Positions 51,942 through 61,270 of a stretch of DNA of 64,000 nucleotides are shown here, one piece after another. The stretch covers positions 434,001-498,000 of the forward strand of contig CAVVZZ010000013.1 of the NCBI GenBank assembly GCA_963752915.1, given 5' to 3'. A program made the position numbers and the translations under genes. Source of the DNA: DATJPR01 sp963752915 (GTDB taxonomy: Bacteria > Bacteroidota > Ignavibacteria > UBA10030 > UBA6906). How positions within the stretch are numbered: the stretch's first letter is position 1; each line of letters begins with the position of its first letter. Below the pieces are notes generated by a model, which saw nothing but the letters and a program-made list of their open reading frames with translations, did not search any database and was not told the DNA's origin.

Positions 51942-53240
51942 TCACAGCCAACCACCTTCAAAACCCGCCCGCTGCAACCCCCTGACGATGTATGGGCAGG
52001 CCCGCATCAATCGCCACAATAGCCCGGTACGATAGTTTTCGATCATCAGAATAATCGGGCCTTGATTTAGTCCGTAATGCCACGGTGATACCCAGCCATA
52101 GGGATTGCTGCTTTTCAATGGGTACGTAGAGTTGAAAGTCGCTTTGAAGCCATACGGGTTGGGCTTTGTTAATTTGATCTCATTAATAAAATAGTCTATC
52201 GCGGGCAGAACGATCTCGGGCGCAAACGGCAAGGAAGTCACCGCTGCCCATGGTGCGAGGGTGCCGTCATCGGGACCATATGGCACGCCTCGTCCGAGGT
52301 AATCGAAGAATTGGCGCTCGATGCCATTCACTTTGATCGTGTCGGGGCCGGGGCCGTCGCTCGCGGTAATTCCCCAGGAATGCCGACCATAGCCGTCGAA
52401 CTTGAGCGGGTTGTCCATCGCGTACCGTTGTTGCACATACGTTGCACGGCGGGTGTTCTCGAAATAGTCCAGCCCTTTGACGCGCATGAACGCGTCCTGA
52501 ATTCCACGAAAATCAATCCAGACATGCGAAAGCTGGTGCGTGAACAACGGCCCTGCGTAGAGATATTCATATCCGTAACAGTGTTCCCACCGGTACGTCG
52601 ATGTCCATTCGGCGTAGCAACTCTCGGGGAGGGGATGAGCGGGCGACGCGAGCCCCAGAACATACAGCAGCATCGCCTCATCGTAGCCTTCCCAACGGTA
52701 CTCGAGAAACCCGTGTTCGGGCGTCCATCCGTGCGTCACCGTATTGCCACCGTTTTGCGCCCATTGCCAGTCCGCACGGAGATAGAGCTTGTTGGAGAGG
52801 GCGCGAATTTCGTTCTCCTCGACGGTATCCGCGTTGAAATAGACTCCTGCCGTCAACGCACCGGCCAACAAGAACGCGCTATCGATTGTTGACAGTTCAC
52901 ATTGCCAGGCGCGTCGCCCAGTCCGCATATCGAGAAAATGATAATAGAAGCCTTGGTAGCCGGTCGCGTCGGGTTCGGGACCGTGCGAGCTGTTCCAGAA
53001 AAAGCGGAGGGTGGTCAGCGTTCGTTCTACCGCCGCTGCACGCGACATGAATCCACGCTCGACAGCCACTGGATACGCCGCCAAGGCAAAAGCGGTAGCG
53101 GCAATACTCGCCGGCCAATCCGCAGCAGTCTTGTCGATCACGAGACCGTTGTCCGGGTTCGTCTCATGCAGAAAGTAGCTGAATGATACTTGCTGAAGCT
53201 TTTCCAGCTCAGCCTCGGCGTTGAGTTTCCAGGTGCTCAT
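51942..53240 (-). CDS. Glucoamylase-like glycoside hydrolase (PF10091 type)
   Basis: This 432-residue protein has no signal peptide. It matches the Glycoamylase (PF10091) alpha/alpha-barrel family: LQQVSFSYFLHETNPDNGLVIDKT at the start, STIDSAFLLAGAL, YRWEGYDEAMLLYVLGLASP, the PLFTHQLSHVWIDFRGIQDAF motif and NPYGWVSPWHYGLNQGPIILMIENYRTGLLW near the end. Family members act on beta-1,2- or related glucans; exact substrate is unknown. It is the first minus-strand gene of the island's right arm, followed by the HEAT gene, the phosphorylase relic and the sugar transporter, which suggests polyglucan use. Confidence 0.88.
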   Translation of the reverse strand: MSTWKLNAEAELEKLQQVSFSYFLHETNPDNGLVIDKTAADWPASIAATAFALAAYPVAVERGFMSRAAAVERTLTTLRFFWNSSHGPEPDATGYQGFYYHFLDMRTGRRAWQCELSTIDSAFLLAGALTAGVYFNADTVEENEIRALSNKLYLRADWQWAQNGGNTVTHGWTPEHGFLEYRWEGYDEAMLLYVLGLASPAHPLPESCYAEWTSTYRWEHCYGYEYLYAGPLFTHQLSHVWIDFRGIQDAFMRVKGLDYFENTRRATYVQQRYAMDNPLKFDGYGRHSWGITASDGPGPDTIKVNGIERQFFDYLGRGVPYGPDDGTLAPWAAVTSLPFAPEIVLPAIDYFINEIKLTKPNPYGFKATFNSTYPLKSSNPYGWVSPWHYGLNQGPIILMIENYRTGLLWRLMRACPYIVRGLQRAGFEGGWL

Positions 53241-54251
53241 GGTTTCAACTGGTGTCCCGGATTCGCTCTAGGAACTCCAATAATATCTTTCATGATGCGC
53301 ATGAAGAGAGAGACGAATAGAAGAATATCTTTGAGCGCAGTCACAACGGGGGAGGGTATTCCCATCATGTTTGCGCCAAAGCCTAGAGAGGAATGCTAAA
53401 TCAGCAATGTTGCGTTGAGGATGAACTTTTTCACTGAAAGTGTAGGAGCTCTCAAGCGATAGGAGGAGTTGATCCAGGGTGATGTGTTATCCGGAGCAGG
53501 CGAAACAAGCGTGGAGGTAACCGAACAAAGAACTTCAAGGTGCTGCGGCGTACCATGCTTTTCAAGCAATGCCTGAAAAAGAGGAACAAATCCACAGACA
53601 GCTGCGTGCATGTTCCAGTTGTTCACGTTATTTATGGACATGCATGCTGCAGGGAGCGATGGTTGCTCTATGGGGCGTACATCGTGGTCAGTCGAACTGG
53701 AGGCATAGAACTTTCAGATGCTTCCAGGTCGCTCTTTTGCAGAATGGTCGAAAAGCCCAGACTTGAAAGGAAGAACACGAGAGCAAAAAGTCTCCCAAAG
53801 GCTATGGTATGTCCTGCGATGGAGGCCATTATTCGTGTCGGGGCATATATTCCATGAAATAAACTAAGGAGACATGGGGGGGAAGACCATCGCCCAAAGG
53901 GATGAAAAAGTAGTTAGTTCCTCCAGATTCGGATTTCCTTGACGCTCGATCTCGAGTGGCGCGAGAACATTGGACCTTTCAACCCTCCTTCACGACTTAC
54001 GCCACAATTGAATTTGAATTCTTCGGAATTGTCTGCCTCGTTCTCTCCCATATCTTGTTTCCATATGGCTCGCAGATTCTCTGTGGAATTCTACGTTGGA
54101 TTCGATACAGTGACATCACCAAGACAGGGGAAGACCAATGCGAACGTGGGCGGACTTGAACCCCCGACCTATCCCCGTTGCGCTCACCAGAAAAATTTTG
54201 TACATTAGATCTCAGTCACGGCCCATATCCGTGTGACATTGTGTCAGTTTT
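53241..54251. other. Long intergenic region, island edge
   Basis: About 1 kb separates the glucoamylase-like gene from the tRNA-His. No frame looks like a protein and I see no terminator or promoter I trust. The only recognisable piece is a tRNA-like fragment near 54140-54190 on the minus strand. This region is a plausible boundary between the island and the T9SS cassette region. Confidence 0.4.
54140..54190 (-). other. tRNA-like 3' fragment (T-arm region)
   Basis: On the minus strand the bases around 54149-54170 read a T-arm-like GGGGGTTCAAGTCC followed by GCCCACGTTCG. One T-stem pair mismatches, no CCA is encoded, and no matching 5' acceptor half lies upstream on that strand. It may be a truncated tRNA left by recombination or a chance match. 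Confidence 0.3.
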
Positions 54252-54328
54252 GCCGACGTAGCTCAGTTGGTTAGAGCACTAGATTGTGGATCTAGGGGTC
54301 ATAGGTTCGAATCCTATCGTCGGTACCA
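54252..54328 (+). tRNA. tRNA-His (GTG anticodon)
   Basis: A complete 77-nt cloverleaf: acceptor GCCGACG / CGTCGGT, D-arm GCTC...GAGC, anticodon stem CTAGA/TCTAG with loop TTGTGGA (anticodon GTG, His), T-arm with GGTTCGAATCC, and encoded CCA (54326-54328). The 1-72 pair is G-T, position 73 is A, and the base before G1 is T, which is unusual for tRNA-His (normally G-1 with C73). Its 3' end is the parent of degenerate copies in the repeats at 56.3 and 61.4 kb. Confidence 0.93.
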
Positions 54329-54524
54329 AGCTTTTCGTTTTCAATCCTCGATTTTCAATCTCCCATTCTCCATTAGACCGGCGCTTCACCCCATTTCTTG
54401 AGCCTCAGAACCAACCAGAGGGGCAGCCGTCCCCTTCAGTTGACTTTGCCCGTGAGCCGAAGTAAATTCGCGTAGAGTAGTTGCTCGATGGCACCCGCCA
54501 TCAACCACGCCGTTCTGGACCCTG
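54315..54524 (+). repeat. Repeat copy R1: tRNA-His 3' end plus downstream segment
   Basis: The tRNA 3' end (CTATCGTCGGTAC) and the following 200 nt recur at 56301-56511. Shared blocks include TCAATCCTCGATTTTC, CAGAACC, GCAGCCGTCC/GTAGCCGTCC, TTCGCGTAGA/TTCGCGTAGC, GATGGC[A/G]CCCGCCATCA and GGACCCTG. It does not look protein-coding and lies before the orphan sorting-domain fragment. Confidence 0.65.
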
Positions 54525-54570
54525 TTCCAGTTCCCCCGTTGTAGAGCCCTTCCCGACGACCATTGGATGT

Positions 54571-54792
54571 TCAGTGGCAGGAATTAGGGGTCAGGGGCCA
54601 GGGATGAGTGTGGTGCGGCTCGTGGTGTACGACATCCTCGGTCGCGAGGCCGCGACGCTTGTGAACGAGGTGAAGGAACCGGGGACCTATGCGGTGTCGT
54701 GGGACGCGAGCGGAATGGCCAGCGGAGTATACTTCTGCACGCTCCGGGCAGGATCGATTGTCCAGACCCGAAAGATGACCGTGATGAAATAG
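54571..54792 (+). pseudogene. Orphan T9SS sorting-domain fragment
   Basis: About 70 codons encode only the end of a T9SS type A sorting domain: VVRLVVYDILGREAATLVNEV, then GVYFCTLRAGSIVQTRKMTVMK. It aligns with the ends of the two following cargo genes, including the preceding GIR-Q-PG stretch. No passenger domain or signal peptide precedes it; instead the repeat R1 lies there. Its stop abuts the ATG of the next gene with no gap. It is a remnant of a deleted cargo gene. Confidence 0.7.
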
Positions 54793-56067
54793 ATGAAAAT
54801 CCTTTTCGTTGTTCTTACAACAATAACCCTTGCTGTCTCGACTGCGTTTCCTCAATGGATCCTGCAAGAAAGCGGAACCGTGACCAACCTCACCGATGTC
54901 GAGATGGTGGACTCAGTCACTGCGTTTGCTGTTGGGAGAGACGGTTCGATCCTCAAGACAACTAATGCGGGGAAATCCTGGGTCAATATCCCTCTTGCTC
55001 CTCTGTTTTTCCATCCGTGGAACGCACTATCATTCTCGTCATCGACGCGAGGTTGTGTGGCCGGTGACCACGGACGCCTGGCAATCACGACAGACGGAGG
55101 AGAGAACTGGCTTTGGAGAAGCATCCCGGCGGGACGAACGTGTGTTTCGGTCCTAACCATCGGGCCGCGGGTCATCTTTGCGGGCGATGATTCGGGCTGG
55201 GTCCATGTGACAATCGATAGTGGCAACACATGGGCGTCGTATCACGTCAGCAAATGGCCCATGCGTTCATTGTTTACTTGGACAGGCGGCTATGTGGATG
55301 CAACTCCAATCCAAGCGCTCACAACGAATTCACTTTGCGAGTCTTCGGATATCGGATGGAGCCGGTGGGATGAAACTGCAGTCCCGTCGTTCAACGGACT
55401 CGGGTCCGAAGCATGGGGCGGGCAATGGTGCCCCGGCGGATACGTGGGATATATCGTCGGCGTGCAGGGTGATCTCCGCGCTGCGCCGGCGATAGCACGG
55501 AGAAGATTCGGGCAGGACACATCATGGATGGCAATCCCGACCGGCCTGATCGGAGACGGAATCTTCTACGGAATTTCGGCCCCATCACCTTCAACGGCGC
55601 TCGTCTGTGGAAGTTCAGGCTTGCTGGCGCGAACCACTGATGGCGGCGACTCCTGGAAATGGATGCAGGTTCCGACGAAGCAACGCCTCACGGCGATCTC
55701 GTTTCTTGATGAGAACCATGGCGTCGTCGTGGGCGACTCTGGGACAATCCTCTGGTTCGCCGGCAGTACAAACGCCATCAATCTGAACCATGTACTTGTT
55801 CCACAAGGAACGGCGCTCTTGCAGAACTACCCGAACCCGTTCAATCCAACAACAGGGATCAGGTATCAGGTGCCAGGGGTCAGTGAGGTGAAGCTCGTGG
55901 TGTATGATTTGCTCGGGCGTGAGGTGGCCGTGCTGGTGAACGAGAGGAAAACGCCAGGGAGCTACGAGGTGAAGTTTGACGGTTCGACTTTTGCGAGCGG
56001 GGTGTATTTCTACCGGATGCAAGCTGGAGATTTCGTGGCAACGAAGCGACTCCTTTTGTTGAAGTGA
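54793..56067 (+). CDS. Secreted Ycf48/BNR-like beta-propeller with T9SS sorting domain
   Basis: This 424-residue protein has a signal peptide (LFVVLTTITLAVSTAFPQ). Propeller blades of the photosynthesis-stability-factor/BNR type follow: AVGRDGSILKTTNAGKSW, CVAGDHGRLAITTDGGENW, VCGSSGLLARTTDGGDSWKW and VVVGDSGTILWF. Residues about 345-424 are the T9SS type A sorting domain with LLQNYPNPFNPTT, VYDLLGREVAVLVNE and the GVYFYRMQAGDF...KRLLLLK end. It should be exported by Sec and then by T9SS, with the sorting domain cut off. It starts straight after the orphan fragment's stop and is followed by a hairpin terminator. Confidence 0.9.
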   Translation: MKILFVVLTTITLAVSTAFPQWILQESGTVTNLTDVEMVDSVTAFAVGRDGSILKTTNAGKSWVNIPLAPLFFHPWNALSFSSSTRGCVAGDHGRLAITTDGGENWLWRSIPAGRTCVSVLTIGPRVIFAGDDSGWVHVTIDSGNTWASYHVSKWPMRSLFTWTGGYVDATPIQALTTNSLCESSDIGWSRWDETAVPSFNGLGSEAWGGQWCPGGYVGYIVGVQGDLRAAPAIARRRFGQDTSWMAIPTGLIGDGIFYGISAPSPSTALVCGSSGLLARTTDGGDSWKWMQVPTKQRLTAISFLDENHGVVVGDSGTILWFAGSTNAINLNHVLVPQGTALLQNYPNPFNPTTGIRYQVPGVSEVKLVVYDLLGREVAVLVNERKTPGSYEVKFDGSTFASGVYFYRMQAGDFVATKRLLLLK

Positions 56068-56116
56068 AAGTTGCCAACCATACAAGACGCGAAAGATTCT
56101 CTCAAAAATGATTGGT

Positions 56117-56140
56117 GAAGCCGGAAGAGATTCCGGCTTC
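56117..56140 (+). terminator. Rho-independent-type terminator after the beta-propeller gene
   Basis: A perfect 10-bp stem GAAGCCGGAA / TTCCGGCTTC with a GAGA loop, followed by TTTGTTT. It lies 50 nt after the stop codon. An identical hairpin follows the protease gene at 61247. Confidence 0.85.
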
Positions 56141-56511
56141 TTTGTTTCGTATCAGCTGACTTCCAGAATTGTCCTTACGCCTGGTCTACAAAGTGTAGAC
56201 CACAACGCGCGCCGGTCTACAAAAAAGCGTGGTGCCGAAACTTTCGAAATGGGGACCGCTCAATGTTTACAGAGCGTTCCTACAGTTCGAATCTTGTTGC
56301 TCTATCGTCGGTACAATTCGAATAGTCCTCAATCCTCGATTTTCCCTCCTCCATCCTCAATCAGCCCAGCCTCCACCGTATTTTTTTGAGTGTCAGAACC
56401 GAGCCCAGGGTAGCCGTCCCATCAAGTTGACATTGCTCGTGAGCAAGGGTATATTCGCGTAGCATAGTTGATTGATGGCGCCCGCCATCACTTCCGCCGC
56501 CCTGGACCCTG
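56117..56511 (+). repeat. Repeat copy R2 with degenerate tRNA-His 3' end
   Basis: R2 starts with the terminator hairpin and shares its left half with R3 (61247-61495), including a 60-nt block (56212-56271) that differs from R3 at only 2 positions. Its right half (56301-56511) matches the DNA downstream of the tRNA-His (R1). At the join it carries GTTCGAATC...CTATCGTCGGTAC, a tRNA-His 3' end split by a short insert. An inverted repeat GGTCTACA-AAG-TGTAGACC lies at 56183-56201 and a third GGTCTACA at 56214. Confidence 0.75.
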
Positions 56512-56946
56512 AAGCTGTGCCTCAATTCCGAGCCCTCCACGACGATCCATTACTTGCTGTTCTTTCGCATCATTCGATGGATCTTGCCTATTCCAGCCTG
56601 TGCTCGAGGCACTAATCAGCGAATCCGTCATCCTTGACGAGTCGGGATGACGAGACCTTGACCCAACAGAGACGGGTCGGGCCACTGAGTGTTCTGTCCC
56701 ATGCGACGAGCAACTGAGCCCCGACTCCAGCCAATTGCCTCTTCGAATGCTTGCGCCGAATGGAAAACCCCAGACAGCGGATTGGCGCGAATTGCGGGGG
56801 CTAATGAGCCGGAGAGACATTTCTTGAAATCGCTGTCCGCTTTCGACTGGTCGACGTTCAACTATACCATCATACTACTGGCATGCTGGAAGGCTTTGGA
56901 GAGAAAAAAAACATCTCGTATACCCTTTTCATGCAAGGAGGAGAGT
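56512..56946 (+). other. Non-coding leader of the protease gene
   Basis: I see no gene in these 435 bp. AAGGAGGAG lies just before the protease ATG at 56947. The frame upstream of that ATG stays open to 56689, but its sequence does not look like protein. The protease promoter should lie here. Confidence 0.35.
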
Positions 56947-59900
56947 ATGACGAAATATTTCTTCGTGAGATACTTCCGCGGTGGCGCCATTATCTTGACT
57001 CTCTTTTCCCTTCTTTCGACGACGGATATCTTTGCGCAATATCACGAGTTGTATCTGTCAAACGGCGAGCATGCCAAATTGGACAATCCGAATGGTGGCT
57101 TCTACTCAGTGCTGACGAAGGATGGCAAGATCCAATCGGTGTACAACGAGGATCCGGAGGAGGTTGTACGACTTATCGTAACATTCAAAGACCAGCCTCT
57201 GGCAGCATATCAGGCGAAGAAGCCATCGTTACAGAAGACATCCATGTCAAATGTCTATGCGACTTTGCAGGCGAGTCATGCGTCTTTCAGAGCAGCGCTC
57301 AGTACAGTACGACAGCGATTGTCCATCCAACGAAAGGCTGATTACGGCTACACCATTACGCGCGACTATTATCGGGTGTTGAACGGCGTCGCACTGCAGT
57401 GCAAACGCGGCATGATCAATAGTATTCGAGCGTTGCCGATGGTCAAACAAGTCAGCCTGGATAGAGAAGTCAAAGCCGATCTTAAGGAGTCGGTGCGTCA
57501 AATTCGAGCTGACGTTGTACAGGATAGCCTGGGGTATACAGGCAAAGGTGTTTTGGTGGGTGACGTGGATACTGGAATAGACTATGACAACCCGGCATTG
57601 GGAGGCGGGTTCGGTCCCGCTTTTCGCGTGATCGGTGGATACGATTTTGCGAATAACGACAACGATCCCATGGACGATCATGGCCACGGGACACACGTGG
57701 CAGGCATTATTGGGGCAAATGGCGGCGATACCTTACGTGGCGTAGCGCCTGAAGTGAAATTTCTTGCCGTGAAGGTTTTGGATGCAAATGGGTCTGGTTC
57801 CGCATCGAATGTTATTGCCGGAGTTGACTATTGTCTTGACCCGGACAACAATCCTGCTACGGATGATGCTGTGGATGTCATCAATATGAGTCTGGGCGGA
57901 AGTCCATCACCCGACGATCCTCTCGAAAGCGCTGTGGATAATGCCACGAAGGCGGGAGTCCTGTGTGTTATTGCAGCAGGGAATTCAGGACAAGCTGGAT
58001 ATGGAACCATCGGTTCACCGGGCACGAGCGGAAGTGCGTTGACGGTCGGTGCCTGCGATTCGACAGACCAAATTGCATTCTTCAGCTCTCTGGGTCCAGA
58101 CGCCATTCATTCAGCCATCAAACCGGAAGTCGTGGCTCCCGGGGTAAACATCCTCTCCACAATATTGAACAATCAGACAGCAAGCTGGTCCGGCACATCA
58201 ATGGCTACACCACATGTTGCCGGGGTAGCTGCGCTCCTCAAGCAGGAACATCCGCTGTGGCCTCCGGAGAAAATTAAGGCGGTCATCGTCAACTCGGCGC
58301 ATTCCGTAGGAGATTCTGTCTCTGTGTTTGCCCAGGGAAAAGGGCGTGTTGATGCTTTGGATGCGGCAGAATCGCGAATGGTGGTTGATCCCGGAATAAT
58401 AAGTTTCGGGTATGACGACCTCGCACAAGATGTTTGGAAGGATACTGTGCAATTGAATGTGAGCAACTTTCGCACTGTTTCACAGAACACACAGATCAGC
58501 GTTGTCGAGGGAATACCGACGGGAGCAACATTGACGTTCGACAAAACATCGTTCTCCCTTGCCCCCGGGGAAGAAACGACCGTCATGGTGATCCTGTCAG
58601 TACCATCCTCCGTGCCCGTCCTCTCAACGGAGCCATTCGCGTACCTCGGTAAAATCAAAGTGACGTCAGATTCGGACAATGTTATTGTTCCTTTTGGTTT
58701 CATCAAATCAACGACTCTCGTGATTACCTTTGATTTGCCACCGGTTGAATTACAACTTATCGATCGGACGAACGGCACAATCAATACAGTAAGTTTTGGG
58801 GAAAACCGTTCGAAGTATGTCATCCCAATAGCCGAAGGGTATTCACTCGACATGCTGGCAACAATTGTCCAAGATACTCTCAGCAACTTCAACTTTTATT
58901 TTGTTCACCATAGAATTGATAATCCGACGGGACTGACCTATATCCCGGTGAGTCATGATGAAGCAAACATCGCTATGGCGGGTGATACGATTTACGATAT
59001 TCATAATAACAAGGTGACTTTTGATTCAACCGCGTATGCCGATGTAAGCCTCCAACTAGCAGTATATAATGCGAGCTTCACATATCTATCGACTCTCGAA
59101 AGTGGTTGGATTTTTCCTCCCTACTATAGTGATTCCACACGAGTCCGATTGTTCTTCTCGCCGCTCGATTCAGCATTCTACATAAGAAAAGCGTTCTCCG
59201 CATCTCGAGACTCGGACAATTTCGTTCTCAGTCGATTTCTTTTTGGTCTTCACAATCAACAGGATATAGCCATTGCTACCGGGGGCGACAATTTGATTGG
59301 TTACAAAGTGACGACTGCATACGACGATCCTCACTTGCCACTTCCTTCCCATTGGAGAAAGAGCATTCCTGTAGATCTCAACACGATGAGAGTATTTCAT
59401 GGACGGTATGGCTATCAACTCGAAAGCATCCGGCTCGATTTTCCTTCCCTCTATATGAATCATGATCCTTCGTTCAAGAACGTGAACTTCTATTTCAATA
59501 AACCGGGCACAAATGATGCAGAAAATGATGAATATCTCCACAACTCCTTGGATATAGGAGCGAGTTATCTGCACCTCCATGGTATTCAGGACTCATATAT
59601 TTTTACAGATCCGCCGACAGTGCGAACATCGGATTTCACGATCAATGAGAACGGTGAAGCCCTCTTTGAGCAGTTGCGAGTTACAAAACTACCGGAGGGA
59701 TCGCCAATGGCAGCGGCACTATCATCTGCATATGTCTTTGAAACGGTGAAATCTGGCGACACTATTAAGATAGAACACGCTGCTCATCTCAACTTTCCGG
59801 ATTACATGGCCTACCTCTCCAGAGGCTCAGTATTCATGGGATGTGACGAAGATTGGATGACCTGGGAGCAGGCTGATTTTTATAGGACTGTTCACGGGGG

Positions 59901-61200
59901 AAGCAAACAGTCATCCGGAGTAAGCGAATGCAGGGATAGCTATAACCTGTACTGGCTTGAGCCTCAGTTTGCAGCACAAGCATTTGCTCGCAATCGGGCA
60001 GAAACCAACAAGGTTCCATTCAGACCGATGGATGGTCCCAAACAATTTCCCACGACGTTCTACCCATACTATCAATTCAATAAGATGAACAGTAGCATCA
60101 ATACGATAAATATCTTGAGTGACGCACGTTCGTACAAGATCTTCGGTCAATCCGGTCAATGCACCGTTGAAGGTGAGTATCATATACCGAGTAGTCCAGG
60201 TGATACGACGGTCTTCCCGACATTCAATCTGCTGCAAGTTGCTGTCGATGGAAGAGCCGTGGATATGGTACAACCCGATCAGAACGGGAGTATTCGTCTC
60301 ATACTCGCCGACCATGGGAACGATGTTACTTCAGCCAGCATCTCGCTGGTCTTGGCATCCGGGGACGAAATTGTCTTGCCTGCATCCTGTGTCGGCGGGA
60401 ACGAATATGATGCTTCCATCCCACACTACATCCCGCCGGGGTTCATCGATGTCGTGGCGAGAATGGAGGATTCCAAGGGAAACAGATGCGAGTTGACCGC
60501 CAGCCCTGGGTTCTTCTTTGGCAACACTACGGATATTGTGAAATTGGACGCCCGCGTGCGTTTGGTTTCGCATGCGCTGAATAATGTCGATGCCATCACC
60601 ATGCAGAGCGGAGACACGCTCAAGTATACCTTCGTATACACCAACTACGGAAGTGACACTGCGCGGAATGTTGTGATAACATTTCCGACGACGCCATACT
60701 TCAAACCTATCGGCCCACAATCGTGGACCATAGATTCTCTGCGGGTGAATGACACGATCCGTGTGCCGGTCAACCTTCTCTTCCTTGGAAAGCTGCAATC
60801 GACTGATGCATACTCACATTACTCGCCTTCCATTACGTGGACTTCCGGCGGGACACGATACCTGAGGGAACACAATGTGTTCGTAGATTTTCAAAATACG
60901 GTCACAGGCGTCGAACAAAGTAGCGGTACGATGCCAAATCGATTCGAGCTCTATCAGAACTATCCGAATCCCTTTAACCCGTCGACGACGATCAGGTACG
61001 ATGTGCCGAAGGCCTCGCGGGTGCAGCTCGTGGTGTATGACATTCTGGGAAGAAAAGTCGCGACTCTGGTCGATGAGGTGAAGAAAGCAGGGAGTTACCA
61101 GTCGGTCTGGAGTGCAAACCGGTTTGCGAGCGGGGTGTACTTCTACCGGCTGCAGGCGGGAGATTTCGTCGCCACGAAGCGGCTTTTATTGTTGAAGTAA
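56947..61200 (+). CDS. Large secreted subtilisin-like serine protease (S8) with T9SS sorting domain
   Basis: AAGGAGGAG precedes the ATG, giving 1417 residues. A signal peptide (about 1-30, ending IFAQ) and an I9-like propeptide (about 70-175) precede the S8 domain with the triad Asp208 (VGDVDTGID), His247 (DDHGHGTHVAG) and Ser418 (WSGTSMATPHVAG) and oxyanion Asn346 (AAGNSG). About 800 residues of beta-rich domains follow, including a CARDB/DUF11-like segment (DTLKYTFVYTNYGSDTARNVVI). The end is a T9SS type A sorting domain (LYQNYPNPFNPSTTIRYD...GVYFYRLQAGDF...KRLLLLK). It should be a surface or extracellular protease. It lies between repeats R2 and R3. Confidence 0.93.
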   Translation: MTKYFFVRYFRGGAIILTLFSLLSTTDIFAQYHELYLSNGEHAKLDNPNGGFYSVLTKDGKIQSVYNEDPEEVVRLIVTFKDQPLAAYQAKKPSLQKTSMSNVYATLQASHASFRAALSTVRQRLSIQRKADYGYTITRDYYRVLNGVALQCKRGMINSIRALPMVKQVSLDREVKADLKESVRQIRADVVQDSLGYTGKGVLVGDVDTGIDYDNPALGGGFGPAFRVIGGYDFANNDNDPMDDHGHGTHVAGIIGANGGDTLRGVAPEVKFLAVKVLDANGSGSASNVIAGVDYCLDPDNNPATDDAVDVINMSLGGSPSPDDPLESAVDNATKAGVLCVIAAGNSGQAGYGTIGSPGTSGSALTVGACDSTDQIAFFSSLGPDAIHSAIKPEVVAPGVNILSTILNNQTASWSGTSMATPHVAGVAALLKQEHPLWPPEKIKAVIVNSAHSVGDSVSVFAQGKGRVDALDAAESRMVVDPGIISFGYDDLAQDVWKDTVQLNVSNFRTVSQNTQISVVEGIPTGATLTFDKTSFSLAPGEETTVMVILSVPSSVPVLSTEPFAYLGKIKVTSDSDNVIVPFGFIKSTTLVITFDLPPVELQLIDRTNGTINTVSFGENRSKYVIPIAEGYSLDMLATIVQDTLSNFNFYFVHHRIDNPTGLTYIPVSHDEANIAMAGDTIYDIHNNKVTFDSTAYADVSLQLAVYNASFTYLSTLESGWIFPPYYSDSTRVRLFFSPLDSAFYIRKAFSASRDSDNFVLSRFLFGLHNQQDIAIATGGDNLIGYKVTTAYDDPHLPLPSHWRKSIPVDLNTMRVFHGRYGYQLESIRLDFPSLYMNHDPSFKNVNFYFNKPGTNDAENDEYLHNSLDIGASYLHLHGIQDSYIFTDPPTVRTSDFTINENGEALFEQLRVTKLPEGSPMAAALSSAYVFETVKSGDTIKIEHAAHLNFPDYMAYLSRGSVFMGCDEDWMTWEQADFYRTVHGGSKQSSGVSECRDSYNLYWLEPQFAAQAFARNRAETNKVPFRPMDGPKQFPTTFYPYYQFNKMNSSINTINILSDARSYKIFGQSGQCTVEGEYHIPSSPGDTTVFPTFNLLQVAVDGRAVDMVQPDQNGSIRLILADHGNDVTSASISLVLASGDEIVLPASCVGGNEYDASIPHYIPPGFIDVVARMEDSKGNRCELTASPGFFFGNTTDIVKLDARVRLVSHALNNVDAITMQSGDTLKYTFVYTNYGSDTARNVVITFPTTPYFKPIGPQSWTIDSLRVNDTIRVPVNLLFLGKLQSTDAYSHYSPSITWTSGGTRYLREHNVFVDFQNTVTGVEQSSGTMPNRFELYQNYPNPFNPSTTIRYDVPKASRVQLVVYDILGRKVATLVDEVKKAGSYQSVWSANRFASGVYFYRLQAGDFVATKRLLLLK

Positions 61201-61246
61201 ATGCAACTGCGATTAAACAGCGCAAACGATTCCACAAATGTTTGCT

Positions 61247-61270
61247 GAAGCCGGAAGAGATTCCGGCTTC
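61247..61270 (+). terminator. Terminator after the protease gene
   Basis: The same 10-bp stem GAAGCCGGAA / TTCCGGCTTC with a GAGA loop as at 56117, followed by TTCATTG, a weaker U-tract. It lies 46 nt after the protease stop. Confidence 0.75.

Noticed and set aside
53540..53857. Plus-strand frame of 105 codons in the gap before tRNA-His
   Set aside because: Cys/Arg-rich composition without a family, ribosome site or coupling to a neighbour.
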